Source: an uncultured Tateyamaria sp.
GTDB lineage: Bacteria > Pseudomonadota > Alphaproteobacteria > Rhodobacterales > Rhodobacteraceae
DNA: 64,000 nt
NCBI RefSeq assembly: GCF_947503045.1
Contig: NZ_CANNCF010000001.1
Span: 1,612,001 to 1,676,000 of the forward strand
Direction: 5' to 3'
The position numbers and the translations under genes were made by a program. Shown here in pieces: positions 8,663 through 17,737 of this stretch (the first letter of the stretch is position 1; each line of letters opens with the position of its first letter). The notes beneath the pieces are model-generated. The model was not told where the DNA came from and did no database searches. It saw only the letters and a list, made by a program, of their open reading frames with translations.

Positions 8663-9930
8663 CAGATCGCCTGCACCGCATGCGCAACGGCTGATCGGGT
8701 CAGGTCGAGGTCCGCATCGGTGATCGCCAGCGACGGGTATAGCTTGCCAGGAGATTTGAAGACCCCGTGGCGGCGCAGCGTCGCATTGTAGATCGCGTTG
8801 CGTTTGGGGTTGTCGTGGTGTGCGGTGCGGTAATCGCGGCACGGGCGTTCAGTGAAATAGATGTCAAACAGGGTTTCGTCGCCGCAAATCCGGTGCGCGA
8901 TCCCGGCCTCGGTCAGGGCCGTGCTTTGCATGTCCTGCAAGGAGTGTCCGATCTCGCGCAAGCGGTCGTAGGTACCGGGGCGGCGCAGGATTTCCATCGT
9001 CTTGAGGCCCGCCGCAGCGGCCACCGGATTGCCGGACAGGGTGCCAAGCTGCATCAGCCATTTGTCGGCCCCGATGATGGATTTGTCGAAATGCGCCATG
9101 ATCTCGGCGCTGGCCCCAAGCGCGGCGAGGGGAAAGCCACCGCCGATGATCTTGCCCAGAGTGCAGATGTCGGGCGTTACGCCATAGCGTTCCTGCGCAC
9201 CGCCATAAGCGAGGCGAAAGCCGGTCACGATTTCATCAAAGATCAGCAAGACATGATGGGCATCACACAGCGCGCGCAGCCCTTGCAGATAGCCGGGCTC
9301 GGGGGCGATGATCCGCTGCAACGGCTCTGTGATGATGGCGGCAATGTCCTTGTGTTCATTCAGCAATGCCTCGACGGCGGCGAGGTCGTTGAAGGGTGCA
9401 ATCAGCATCTGATCCGCGACGCCCTGCGGGATGCCCGCACTGTCGGGCACAGCTTGGGGGAAATTGACGCGCGCGCTGGGGGCGAGGCTCATTTGCGCCT
9501 CGGCGCTCATGCCATGATAGCCACCTTCGAATTTCACGACCTTGTCGCGCCCGGTATAGGCGCGCGCAAGGCGGATGGCATACATATCCGCCTCGCCACC
9601 CGAGGCGACAAAGCGCACCTGCTCGCAGCAGGGCACGGCGTCCACAATCGCTTCGGCCAGTTCGATCCCTTTGGTATTATTGGCAAAAAACGTCATGCCT
9701 TTGGGCAGTTGTTGCAGCACGGCCTCCATGACTTCCGGGTGGCCATGGCCCAGCAGCATCGGGCCCGACCCGATCAGGTAGTCGACATATTCCTGCCCGT
9801 CCTCATCCCAGACACGGCTGCCTACGCCGCGCGCAATCACGATGCCCGGGTCGAAATTGCCAAAGCCGCCCGCTGGCAAAACCGCGCGCGCGCGCTCGAT
9901 CCATTCAGCTTGGGATGTCAGCTTTTGCAT
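8659..9930 (-). CDS. Class III aminotransferase, glutamate-1-semialdehyde-aminomutase-like
   Basis: This 423-residue PLP enzyme is of fold type I, class III. The PLP lysine is K260 in TLGKIIGGGFP and the ring-nitrogen aspartate D232 in FDEIVTGF; the GSGP and HGHPEV blocks are also present. It resembles HemL-like (GSA aminomutase) paralogues but sits at the 3' end of a five-gene catabolic operon, 3 bp after the preceding enolase-superfamily gene. That makes a catabolic transaminase or aminomutase more likely than haem biosynthesis. It could act on a semialdehyde or amino acid generated by the neighbouring enzymes. Confidence 0.82.
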   Translation of the reverse strand: MQKLTSQAEWIERARAVLPAGGFGNFDPGIVIARGVGSRVWDEDGQEYVDYLIGSGPMLLGHGHPEVMEAVLQQLPKGMTFFANNTKGIELAEAIVDAVPCCEQVRFVASGGEADMYAIRLARAYTGRDKVVKFEGGYHGMSAEAQMSLAPSARVNFPQAVPDSAGIPQGVADQMLIAPFNDLAAVEALLNEHKDIAAIITEPLQRIIAPEPGYLQGLRALCDAHHVLLIFDEIVTGFRLAYGGAQERYGVTPDICTLGKIIGGGFPLAALGASAEIMAHFDKSIIGADKWLMQLGTLSGNPVAAAAGLKTMEILRRPGTYDRLREIGHSLQDMQSTALTEAGIAHRICGDETLFDIYFTERPCRDYRTAHHDNPKRNAIYNATLRRHGVFKSPGKLYPSLAITDADLDLTRSAVAHAVQAIC

Positions 9931-9933
9931 GTG

Positions 9934-11037
9934 TCACTCCAGTTCAAGGATGGGTGCGCCGAGGCAGTCGAGGTCGGGCGTGACACCCAGCCCCGGGCCC
10001 TCTGGTGGGGCAATGCGGCCGTTGGTGCGGGTCGGACAGTCAGGCGCGATCCGCGGGCTCACATAGGACGAAAGATCGCAGGTGTTCAGCAGCGACCCTT
10101 GCGGTGTAGACGCGGCGAAATGCAGCGCCGCCGCCGTCACGATATCGGATCCCCAGGTGCATTCGGCACAAATCTCGGCCCCCAGATGCACGCTCAGATC
10201 GCGGGCGCGGCGCATCGCGGACAACCCGCCGAATTTAGACAGTTTCAGCGCAACCGCATCCAGAACACCTAACTCGGCAGCGCGCAAAAGCGTCGCGAGA
10301 TCATGGGCCGCTTCGTCAATCTTCATCGGCAGACCGGTTGCCTTGCGGACGGCGGCGCAATCATCGAGCGTTTTGCAAGGCTGTTCCAGCATGATGTCGA
10401 AATCACCAACCGCCCGCCCGGTCCGGGTTGCGTGCAGCTTGGATGCGCCACAATTCCAGTCGCCATAGACCAAAGGCCCCGCACCAACTGCCTCGCGCAC
10501 TTTGATCAGCCGTTCGACATCGGCCTGCCAGTCCGTATCCACCCCGAGTTTGACCTGAAACTGGCGGATGCCAGTGGCGTGGGCGTCCGTCGCAATCCGC
10601 GCCATTTCGTCCGGTGCGATGCAGGTGATGGAGTGATAAAGCGGCATGTCGCGCCATGTGCGCCCGCCGAGCAATTGGTAAAGCGGCAGGTCGGTGACCT
10701 TTCCATAAAGATCCCACAGCGCCATATCGATCAGGGCTTTTACATGGTTGTGGCCCGGCAGCGCCCCGTCCAGCTTGCGCATGGGGGCGTCAATGCCGGT
10801 CGGGGTGATGCCCAGAATTTCCGGGGCCAATTCGACGATGGCGCTGGGGATTCCGTCTGCAAAGGCAGGCAGGTAGTGCGGGATCGGGCAAACCTCGCCC
10901 CAGCCCCGCAACCCGGTGTCGGTTTGCAGACGCAGCACGTGGGTTTTGACGCGGTCGCACGCCTTGCCCTCGGCCATGTAGTAGGTCTGGTGACTGGTCA
11001 GTTCGAGCGACCAGAGGGTGATGCCCGTGACCTTCAT
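9934..11037 (-). CDS. Mandelate racemase/muconate lactonizing family enzyme (enolase superfamily) 1
   Basis: This 367-residue protein has an enolase-superfamily (beta/alpha)7-beta barrel behind an N-terminal capping domain. Visible catalytic blocks are FQVKLG (base on strand 2), YGDWN, LEQPC and KIDEAA (metal ligands on strands 3-5) and ALKLSKFGG (strand 6). The EQPC ligand motif is shared with cis-3-hydroxyproline dehydratase and hydroxyproline-betaine epimerase (HpbD), which suggests an N-methylated or hydroxylated imino-acid substrate. It overlaps the upstream paralogue by 4 bp. Whether it epimerises or dehydrates cannot be decided by eye. Confidence 0.85.
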   Translation of the reverse strand: MKVTGITLWSLELTSHQTYYMAEGKACDRVKTHVLRLQTDTGLRGWGEVCPIPHYLPAFADGIPSAIVELAPEILGITPTGIDAPMRKLDGALPGHNHVKALIDMALWDLYGKVTDLPLYQLLGGRTWRDMPLYHSITCIAPDEMARIATDAHATGIRQFQVKLGVDTDWQADVERLIKVREAVGAGPLVYGDWNCGASKLHATRTGRAVGDFDIMLEQPCKTLDDCAAVRKATGLPMKIDEAAHDLATLLRAAELGVLDAVALKLSKFGGLSAMRRARDLSVHLGAEICAECTWGSDIVTAAALHFAASTPQGSLLNTCDLSSYVSPRIAPDCPTRTNGRIAPPEGPGLGVTPDLDCLGAPILELE

Positions 11038-12140
11038 GCGTAGACTGCCACCGGTGGACCAAGCGCGTCTTCGTCAGGGTGCACACCAAGGCCCGGCGCT
11101 TCGGGCAGGTGCAAATGTCCGTGCACATTGCGCGGTCCGCGCCCGTCTGCAATGTCGACGGTGATCATGTCCTGACAGGCCCAGACCGCGTGGCAGTGGG
11201 CGTCGGGAATGGTGGCGGCCAGATGCAGCGCCTCGGTGTCGGCCAGAACCGAACCGCCCGTGGCCATCACGAACATGTCGATGCCGTGGGCCAATGCGAC
11301 GTCGCGCATGCGGGCGGCCTTGGTCAACCCGCCCACACGATTGAGCTTGATGCCGAACACTTCGGCGATGCCGTCGCGCGCGATGCGGGTGGCATCCTGC
11401 AAGGTAACGAGGCTTTCGTCCACTGACACAGGGGCCGCGTGCTTGCCACAGATGGCAGCGATGTCGTCGAGCGTTTCGCAGGGCTGTTCGAACATCACGT
11501 CCAAATCCTGGGTGGCGGACATCACGCGCAGGGCCTGCTGGCGGCTCCAGCCGCGATTGACGTCGTAAAGGATGATCTCGCCGTCGCGGCGCATGGCCTC
11601 GACATCGCGAATGCGGGCGATGTCGCGGGCCACATCGCCGCCGATCTTGACCGAATGGGCGACATAGCCGCGCTGTCGGTAGCGCTCGATTACCGTGCGG
11701 GTTTCTTCAACGGTCTTTGCCCCAACCGATGAGGCGATGGGGCGCGGAGTGCGTGATCCACCGCCCATGAGGTCGGCAATGGGCAGGTTGGCGGCCTGAC
11801 CGGCAATGTCCCAGCAGGCCATGTCGATCGGGCTTTTGGCGTAATGATGGCCGGGCAGGGCCTGATCCATGGCCCGCTCCACCTCCAGCACGCGGCGCGG
11901 ATCAAGCCCGATGACAAAGGGCGCCATCGTTTGAATCCCGGCGCGAATGCCGGGACCATGGGCTGGCACATAAGTATGCCCCCACGGCGTACCTTCGCCC
12001 CACCCGGTGAGGCCCGTATCCGTTTCTACCCTGACCAGCGTTGCATCCAGCACGTCGAATTTGAGCCGCCCGCCAGAGAGCCAATAGGGATGCTCAAGCG
12101 GCAGATCGACCTGATAGACCTGAATGCGGGTGATTTTCAT
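11034..12140 (-). CDS. Mandelate racemase/muconate lactonizing family enzyme (enolase superfamily) 2
   Basis: This second enolase-superfamily enzyme (368 residues) is clearly diverged from its downstream neighbour. Motifs: HSVKIGGD (strand 2 lysine), YDVNRGW, FEQPC and SVDES metal ligands, and GIKLNRVGG. The DVNRGW and EQPC blocks look closest to proline-betaine or hydroxyproline-betaine epimerases of the HpbD type. It overlaps the dehydrogenase gene upstream and its paralogue downstream by 4 bp each. Two non-identical members side by side suggest sequential steps (for example epimerisation then dehydration) rather than redundancy; this is inference. Confidence 0.85.
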   Translation of the reverse strand: MKITRIQVYQVDLPLEHPYWLSGGRLKFDVLDATLVRVETDTGLTGWGEGTPWGHTYVPAHGPGIRAGIQTMAPFVIGLDPRRVLEVERAMDQALPGHHYAKSPIDMACWDIAGQAANLPIADLMGGGSRTPRPIASSVGAKTVEETRTVIERYRQRGYVAHSVKIGGDVARDIARIRDVEAMRRDGEIILYDVNRGWSRQQALRVMSATQDLDVMFEQPCETLDDIAAICGKHAAPVSVDESLVTLQDATRIARDGIAEVFGIKLNRVGGLTKAARMRDVALAHGIDMFVMATGGSVLADTEALHLAATIPDAHCHAVWACQDMITVDIADGRGPRNVHGHLHLPEAPGLGVHPDEDALGPPVAVYA

Positions 12141-13219
12141 GGCACGACTACGATGTTTCCTGTGTGTTTCTTGGCGATGAATTCGGCCTGGGCCTCATGC
12201 AACTGTTCCAGGGGGTAGGTGGCGGCCAGTGCCGGCTTGATTTCGTCGTCTTCGATATAGCGGATCAGGTTGGGCATGACCTCAGGTGTGATGACGGTCG
12301 AGCCGGTGAAGGTCAGATCGCGCAAATAGAACGTGCGCAAATCCAGCTCGACCATGGGCCCGGCGATGGCACCCGAGCAGGTATAGCGCCCACCCCGTTC
12401 AAGGATGTCGATCAGGGTGGGCCAGTAGGGGCCACCGACGATATCGGCCACAACAGTGATCTTGTCCGCCCCCAACGCGGCGCGGAGATCTGTGGGCGCG
12501 CGCGGCAGGATCACGTCCGGGCCAAGTCGCGCAACATCCGCGTGTTTGGCTTCTGATGCCATGGCGATCACGCGCGCGCCGCGCCGCTTGGCCAGTTGCA
12601 CCAGTGCACCACCTACGCCGCCCGACGCGCCGGGGACCAGTACAGTGTCCCGGTCAGTCAGGTTTGCACGGGTCAGCATGCCTTCGGCTGTGGAATAAGA
12701 GCAGGAAAACGTTGCCAGTTCCGCGTCGCTGAGGCTGGATCGAATGGCCAGCGCATTGCGGGCAGGGGTTGTGCAATATTCGGCAAAGCCGCCGTCACGC
12801 TCTGATCCAAAATAACCTGTCTTGTTCATGTTTTGCAGGTCATCTGCATCGCGTAACCACGCATCGGTGATCACCCGCTCGCCGATCCGGGCGGGGTCAA
12901 CATCTGCGCCAACCGCAACAATCTCGCCGCAGACATCTGCGCCCTGAATGCGGGGGAACTGGATGGGTGATCCGCCCCAGGCCGGATCATCTTCGCCGAC
13001 CGTTTCAAAGGCACTGCCGGTTGTCGCCTCGGTCACCGTCTTGGAATACCAACCCGACCGGGTGTTCACATCCGTATTGTTCAGCCCGCAGGCCCCGACA
13101 CGAATCAAAACCTCTTGGGGCGCAGGGGCAGGGCAGGGCCAGTCCCTGTGCAGCACCATCTGATCAATATCGCCGTGACCCATCGTCACCATCGCCTTCA
13201 TTGTCTTGGGAATGGTCAT
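12137..13219 (-). CDS. Medium-chain dehydrogenase/reductase (quinone-oxidoreductase-like)
   Basis: This 360-residue NAD(P)-dependent oxidoreductase belongs to the MDR superfamily. The cofactor-binding block GASGGVGGALVQLAK is typical of NADPH-binding MDRs. The usual catalytic zinc cysteine motif (CGxCHTD) is replaced by CGLNNTD, and the four structural-zinc cysteines are missing, so it is probably zinc-independent. Start ATG 13219 overlaps the upstream stop as ATGA and has an AAGGCGGA ribosome site. In this operon it could oxidise an alcohol or reduce an enoyl/keto intermediate. Substrate unknown. Confidence 0.82.
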   Translation of the reverse strand: MTIPKTMKAMVTMGHGDIDQMVLHRDWPCPAPAPQEVLIRVGACGLNNTDVNTRSGWYSKTVTEATTGSAFETVGEDDPAWGGSPIQFPRIQGADVCGEIVAVGADVDPARIGERVITDAWLRDADDLQNMNKTGYFGSERDGGFAEYCTTPARNALAIRSSLSDAELATFSCSYSTAEGMLTRANLTDRDTVLVPGASGGVGGALVQLAKRRGARVIAMASEAKHADVARLGPDVILPRAPTDLRAALGADKITVVADIVGGPYWPTLIDILERGGRYTCSGAIAGPMVELDLRTFYLRDLTFTGSTVITPEVMPNLIRYIEDDEIKPALAATYPLEQLHEAQAEFIAKKHTGNIVVVP

Positions 13220-15651
13220 GTCGCGTCCGCCTTTGGTTTGTGGTTGTCGGGGTCGTAGGCCGGTTCGCTCAATACACGGGCCGGGCGCGCGGCGCCATGG
13301 ATCACCACGTCCAGCGCACACCCCGGTGCCGCGGCGCCGGGTTGAACATATGCAAAGGCCAGGACCTTGCCCACGGTCGACCCAAACACGACCGAGGCCG
13401 TGGAGCCGACAACGCGCCCGTCGCGCATCACCGCCTCACCACCATGGCCATCCGTGTGCCCGTCCGCCTCGATTTCGAGATAGGCGCAGACCCAACGAAG
13501 GTCGGAGTTCAGAGTTTTGTCGCGGCCCAGATAGGCCTTGTCCGAGCGGGCAAAGCGCAACACATCCGCCTCGGCCAATGTGACCTCGTTGGTCAATTCG
13601 CCCGCGCCCTTGAACCCTTTTTCCATGCGCATCACGTTCATCGCAAAGGACCCGTAATCCGCAATCCCGTGGGGTTCGCCCGCGGCCCAAAGAGCGGCAT
13701 AAACATCGCGGCAGGCCGCGTTCGGGATGTGCAATTCCCAACCCAACTCGCCCGCATAGGACATGCGCAGTGCCCAGACCTTGTGGCCCGCCACCGTGAT
13801 GTGTTGGCCCGAGAGCCAGCGGAAGCCTGCATTGCTGAGATCCGCCTCCGTACAGGCGGCCAGCACTGCGCGCGCCCTTGGGCCGTTTAGCGACAGGGCC
13901 GACCAGTCCGTGGACAGCGCGGTGAATGTCACGTCTGCCGCGCCCTGATGCTGGGTCAGATGGTCGAGCAGGCGTAGTTCGAAAAACGCAGCGCAAACCA
14001 GATAAAACCGGTCGTCCCCCATCCGCAGGATCGTGGTCTCCAACTCGATCCGGCCCGCGCGGTTCAGCATATGGGTCAGCGTGATCGAGCCGACCTTTTG
14101 CGGCATCCGGTTGGCCGTCAGGCGATCCAGAAGCGCATAAGCATCCGGGCCCTCGACCAGCACCTTGGTAAAGGCCGTCACATCCATGAGACCAACACGC
14201 TCGCGCACTGCTTTGACCTCTGCTGTGACCACATCATCCACCGGCGTTCGATGAAAGGAATAGTGATCCTGCTGCGGAATGTCCCTGGCGAAAAAGCGTG
14301 GGCGTTCAAAGCCATAGACCTCTTCGTGCACCGCCCCCTTGACCTGCAGCAGATCGTGCAGAGGGGACGGTTTCACCGGGCGCCCGGCCAGTCGGTTGAA
14401 ATGCGGAAACGGGATTTCGTGGCGCAGGCAGTAATCCTCGCGCGCCTTGACCACTTGCCAGTCCCTGGTGGCGTAGCTGCCAAAGCGGCGCGGATCATAG
14501 TCGCGCATCGAAATGTCGCCCGCGCCGTGCACCATCCAGCGCGCCAGTTCCCGCGTCAGCCCCGGGCCCCAACCGATGCCGATCTGCGTGCCGCAGCAGC
14601 ACCAGTAATTGCGCACCCCCGGCGCCGGGCCGATCAGCGGGTTGCCGTCGGGCGGGTGGCTGATGGCGCCGTGCACCTCGCGCTGAATCCCGAGATCGGC
14701 AAAGATCGGCATGCGGTTCAGGCTTTCCTCAAGCCAGGGCATGACGCGATCGTAATCGGCATCAAACAACCAGTTTTCGTACTCCCACGGGCAATGGTCG
14801 TGCCAGACGGAGTTCGGGTTCTCCTTTTCATAGATCCCGATCAGCCCGCGCTGTTGCTCCATTCGGATATAGCCCGACACTTTGCGATCATCGCGGATGA
14901 CGGGCAATTCGCGGTCGAGGGTGGCAAATTCGGGCACCGGTTCGGTCACGAAATAATGGTGGGTCATCGAGGTCATCGGCAACTGCAGGCCCGACCATTC
15001 GCCCATCTGGCGGGCATAGGTGCCACCCGCGTTGACCACGTGTTCGCAGGTGATCGTGCCCTGTTCGGTTTCGACCTGCCACTCGCCTGTGTGCAATTGG
15101 GTTATGTTCGTGGCCCGGCACTGGCGGATGATGCGCACGCCCCTTAGTCGCGCGCCAGCGGCCATCGCCATGGTGACGTTGGTGGGGTCCACATGGCCGT
15201 CATCAGGCGTGTGCAGCGCGCCCAGAACCCCATCGAGGTTGTAAAAGGGGTGCAGTTTGGCGACCTCCTTTGGCCCAACCAGTTCGATGTTGAACCCCAG
15301 CGCGCGACCCACCGACAGCGTATGGCGCAGCCAGTCCATTTCGTCCTGCGTATAGGCCAGCCGGAACGACCCGCAGCCATGCCATGTGACCGCCTGACCG
15401 GTCTCGGCCTCAAGCCCGCCGGAATAGAGTCCGATGTTGTAATCCACGCATTTGCCCAACCCATAGCTTGAGGTCGAATGGGTGATCTGCCCCGCCGCGT
15501 GCCATGTGCTGCCCGAGGTCAGTTCCGCCTTTTCCAAAAGCACCGTGTCGCTGCCCCAGCCTTCGTGGCCCAGATGGTAGGCCAGACCCACGCCCATGAC
15601 ACCGCCGCCCACAATGACGACGCGCGCGGTGCTGGGGAAATCAGGGGTCAC
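13216..15651 (-). CDS. FAD-dependent oxidase/demethylase, dimethylglycine/sarcosine dehydrogenase family (FAD + GcvT domains)
   Basis: This 811-residue enzyme has the DMGDH architecture: an N-terminal FAD domain (VVIVGGGVMGVGLAYHLG, residues 11-28), a DAO fold and linker, and a C-terminal aminomethyltransferase (GcvT-like) domain with GELGWELH. STWHAAG at 48-54 matches the segment that carries covalently bound FAD on histidine (His51) in DMGDH. Such enzymes oxidatively remove N-methyl groups and pass formaldehyde to tetrahydrofolate. It is the first gene of a five-gene minus-strand operon, divergent from the RpiR regulator. Context suggests an N-methyl imino or amino acid as substrate. Confidence 0.88.
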   Translation of the reverse strand: MTPDFPSTARVVIVGGGVMGVGLAYHLGHEGWGSDTVLLEKAELTSGSTWHAAGQITHSTSSYGLGKCVDYNIGLYSGGLEAETGQAVTWHGCGSFRLAYTQDEMDWLRHTLSVGRALGFNIELVGPKEVAKLHPFYNLDGVLGALHTPDDGHVDPTNVTMAMAAGARLRGVRIIRQCRATNITQLHTGEWQVETEQGTITCEHVVNAGGTYARQMGEWSGLQLPMTSMTHHYFVTEPVPEFATLDRELPVIRDDRKVSGYIRMEQQRGLIGIYEKENPNSVWHDHCPWEYENWLFDADYDRVMPWLEESLNRMPIFADLGIQREVHGAISHPPDGNPLIGPAPGVRNYWCCCGTQIGIGWGPGLTRELARWMVHGAGDISMRDYDPRRFGSYATRDWQVVKAREDYCLRHEIPFPHFNRLAGRPVKPSPLHDLLQVKGAVHEEVYGFERPRFFARDIPQQDHYSFHRTPVDDVVTAEVKAVRERVGLMDVTAFTKVLVEGPDAYALLDRLTANRMPQKVGSITLTHMLNRAGRIELETTILRMGDDRFYLVCAAFFELRLLDHLTQHQGAADVTFTALSTDWSALSLNGPRARAVLAACTEADLSNAGFRWLSGQHITVAGHKVWALRMSYAGELGWELHIPNAACRDVYAALWAAGEPHGIADYGSFAMNVMRMEKGFKGAGELTNEVTLAEADVLRFARSDKAYLGRDKTLNSDLRWVCAYLEIEADGHTDGHGGEAVMRDGRVVGSTASVVFGSTVGKVLAFAYVQPGAAAPGCALDVVIHGAARPARVLSEPAYDPDNHKPKADAT

Positions 15652-15720
15652 GGGGGGTGTCCTTGTGCGAGTCGTCTTTTCTCTCGACAGGCTAAGCGGA
15701 CAGAAGTACCATCGTCAATC
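15652..15720. promoter_or_regulatory. Divergent promoter region of the catabolic cluster
   Basis: These 69 bp separate the start of the DMGDH-like operon (minus) from that of the RpiR regulator gene (plus), so promoters for both directions must lie here. I could not define -35/-10 boxes or a convincing operator palindrome. RpiR-type proteins commonly bind such divergent regions, so autoregulation is an inference from position. Confidence 0.45.
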
Positions 15721-16608
15721 ATGAATGGGACAAACGTATCAAATGCGATTCTGGAGCGGCTGGCAGACGAGTTGTCCGCGTTGACGCCCGAGGCGCGCAA
15801 GGCCGCCACATATGTGCTGGAAAACCCACGTGATGTGGGGGTGTCGACCGTGCGCGAGATCGCGCAAGCCGCCAAGGTCAAACCCAACACCGTCGTGCGC
15901 ATGGCCCGGCAAGTGGGGTTCGAAGGCTACGAGGATTTCCGCGCCCCGTTCCGTGATGCCATCCGGCGCGGGGCGGCGGACTTTCCGGATCGCGCGCGCT
16001 GGCTGCAGGACATCTCCAAATCCGGTGATCTGGGGGGGCTCTATGCGGATATGGTGCGCGATGTGATGGCCAATATCGAAGAGACCTTTGCAGGTATCTC
16101 GACCGACGATCTGAAGGCCGCAGCTACGGCGATCTGGGGCGCGCGGCGTGTGTTCACGCTGGGGGTCGGGGTCAACAACTCGGTCGCGCGAAATTTCACT
16201 TATCTCGCATCGACCGGAATGACTGAATTTCAGGCCATCCCGCGCCCCGGCTCGACCCCGGTGGACGATCTGGCCTGGGCGGATCTGCGCGACGTGCTGA
16301 TTGCGATCACCTGCAAACCCTATCGCAGCGAAGTGGTCGAGGCCGTCGCAATCGCGCGCGAACAGGGCATGACCATCATCGCCCTGTCCGACAGCCCGGC
16401 CAGCCCGATCATCCGTGCTGCTGACCACCGCTTTGTCGTCTCGGTCGACACGCCACAGTTCTTTCCCTCTTCGGTCAGCATCATCGCGCTGCTGGAAACC
16501 ATCCTGTCCTTTGTCGTGGCCGTCGCCAGCGATGAAATCGTGGAGCGGGTCGAGACATTTCACAAACGCCGCCACCAGCTCGGCCTGTACTATGCGGAGA
16601 ACAAATGA
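15721..16608 (+). CDS. MurR/RpiR family transcriptional regulator
   Basis: This 295-residue regulator has an N-terminal RpiR helix-turn-helix (residues ~25-75: STVREIAQAAKV...NTVVRMARQVGF) and a C-terminal SIS phosphosugar-binding fold (about 120-270: FTLGVGVN, ITCKPYRSEV, ALSDSP). It starts at ATG 15721 and overlaps the Rieske gene at its 3' end (ATGA). It is divergent from the DMGDH-like operon, so it probably controls both arms in response to a pathway metabolite. SIS-domain ligands are usually sugar phosphates; the ligand here need not be. Confidence 0.9.
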   Translation: MNGTNVSNAILERLADELSALTPEARKAATYVLENPRDVGVSTVREIAQAAKVKPNTVVRMARQVGFEGYEDFRAPFRDAIRRGAADFPDRARWLQDISKSGDLGGLYADMVRDVMANIEETFAGISTDDLKAAATAIWGARRVFTLGVGVNNSVARNFTYLASTGMTEFQAIPRPGSTPVDDLAWADLRDVLIAITCKPYRSEVVEAVAIAREQGMTIIALSDSPASPIIRAADHRFVVSVDTPQFFPSSVSIIALLETILSFVVAVASDEIVERVETFHKRRHQLGLYYAENK

Positions 16609-17684
16609 GCGGACCGATCCGATCGATGGCGGCGCGCTACTACACCGACCCCGAGGTGTTTCGGATTGAATGCGCGGGCCTCTTGGCGCGCACCTGGCAA
16701 TTTGGCTGCCATGTCTCTGATGTCGCTGAACCGGGCGACTACGCGACCTTCGAAGTCGCAGGCGAAAGCCTGTTTGCGATCCGCGGGCGGGATGACCAGA
16801 TCCGCGTGTTCTACAATGTCTGCCAGCACCGTGCCCACCAACTGGTCAGCGGAACGGGCACGACCCGTGTTGTCGTGTGCCCCTATCACGCCTGGACTTA
16901 CGAGTTGACCGGCCAGTTGCGCGGCGGACCGAACGTCAAGGCGGTCGAAGGGTTTGACCCCAAAACCGTGTGCCTGACGCAGGTGCGCGCCGAAGAGTTC
17001 CTTGGCTTTGTCTTTGTGAACCTTGATCCCGACGCTGCCCCGATGGAGGACTGGTTCCCGAACGCGCGCGCCGAACTCGAGGCATGGGTGCCCCATTGGT
17101 CGACCCTCAAGCCGTTGGAATGGGTGGAAATTCCGGAAAACTGCAATTGGAAAGTGTCGGTCGAGAATTACTCGGAATGCTATCATTGCGCGCTGAATCA
17201 TCTGACATTTGCCAATGGCGTGGTCAAGCCCGAGACCTATGACATCCAGCCCCAAGGCATGTGCCTGCGCCACACGACCGAATGTCAGCCGCCCGAACAG
17301 ATGAGCTATGACATCGAGTCCGGATTCGCGCATGCGGCGGACTATTCGAGCTGGTTTCTGTGGCCGATGTTCTCGTTTCAGGTCTATCCCGGCAATGTGC
17401 TGAACACCTATCACTGGCGGGCCACAGATGCCGATCACGTCACGGTCTGGCGCGGCTGGTATTCGGTGGACAGGGCCGAGGATGCCAAGATACGCCAACT
17501 CGCCCGGCAAGACCGCGAAACCACGGTCGAAGAAGACATCCATCTGGTGGAATCCGTTCAGCGCGGCCTTGGATCGCGCGGCTACAGGCCCGGTCCGCTG
17601 GTGATCGACCCGCAGGGTGGCGTCAATTCCGAACATCCGGTGATGCATTTGCAGCGCTGGATGCGCGATGCCATAGATGGCTGA
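16605..17684 (+). CDS. Rieske-type aromatic-ring-hydroxylating/betaine demethylating oxygenase, alpha subunit
   Basis: This 359-residue oxygenase has an N-terminal Rieske [2Fe-2S] domain (C73-x-H75 and C92-x2-H95 in CQH...CPYH) and a C-terminal catalytic domain whose mononuclear iron site is announced by ECYHCALNH (H194, H199). The short N-terminus and the SENYSECYHC context resemble GbcA and the proline-betaine demethylase Stc2, which remove an N-methyl group from quaternary amines. No reductase gene is nearby, so electrons must come from elsewhere. It overlaps the RpiR gene by 4 bp. Substrate is inferred from the DMGDH-like and enolase-type neighbours. Confidence 0.86.
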   Translation: MSGPIRSMAARYYTDPEVFRIECAGLLARTWQFGCHVSDVAEPGDYATFEVAGESLFAIRGRDDQIRVFYNVCQHRAHQLVSGTGTTRVVVCPYHAWTYELTGQLRGGPNVKAVEGFDPKTVCLTQVRAEEFLGFVFVNLDPDAAPMEDWFPNARAELEAWVPHWSTLKPLEWVEIPENCNWKVSVENYSECYHCALNHLTFANGVVKPETYDIQPQGMCLRHTTECQPPEQMSYDIESGFAHAADYSSWFLWPMFSFQVYPGNVLNTYHWRATDADHVTVWRGWYSVDRAEDAKIRQLARQDRETTVEEDIHLVESVQRGLGSRGYRPGPLVIDPQGGVNSEHPVMHLQRWMRDAIDG

Positions 17685-17737
17685 CCCCGCCACTGCGCAT
17701 CCCGGCGGGCAGTGCCATCACAGCGAAAGGACACATC

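Noticed and set aside
9934-12140. Assigning HpbD or hydroxyproline dehydratase gene names to the two enolase-superfamily genes
   Set aside because: EQPC and DVNRGW blocks support the subgroup but not the reaction; both epimerases and dehydratases share them, so no symbol was given.
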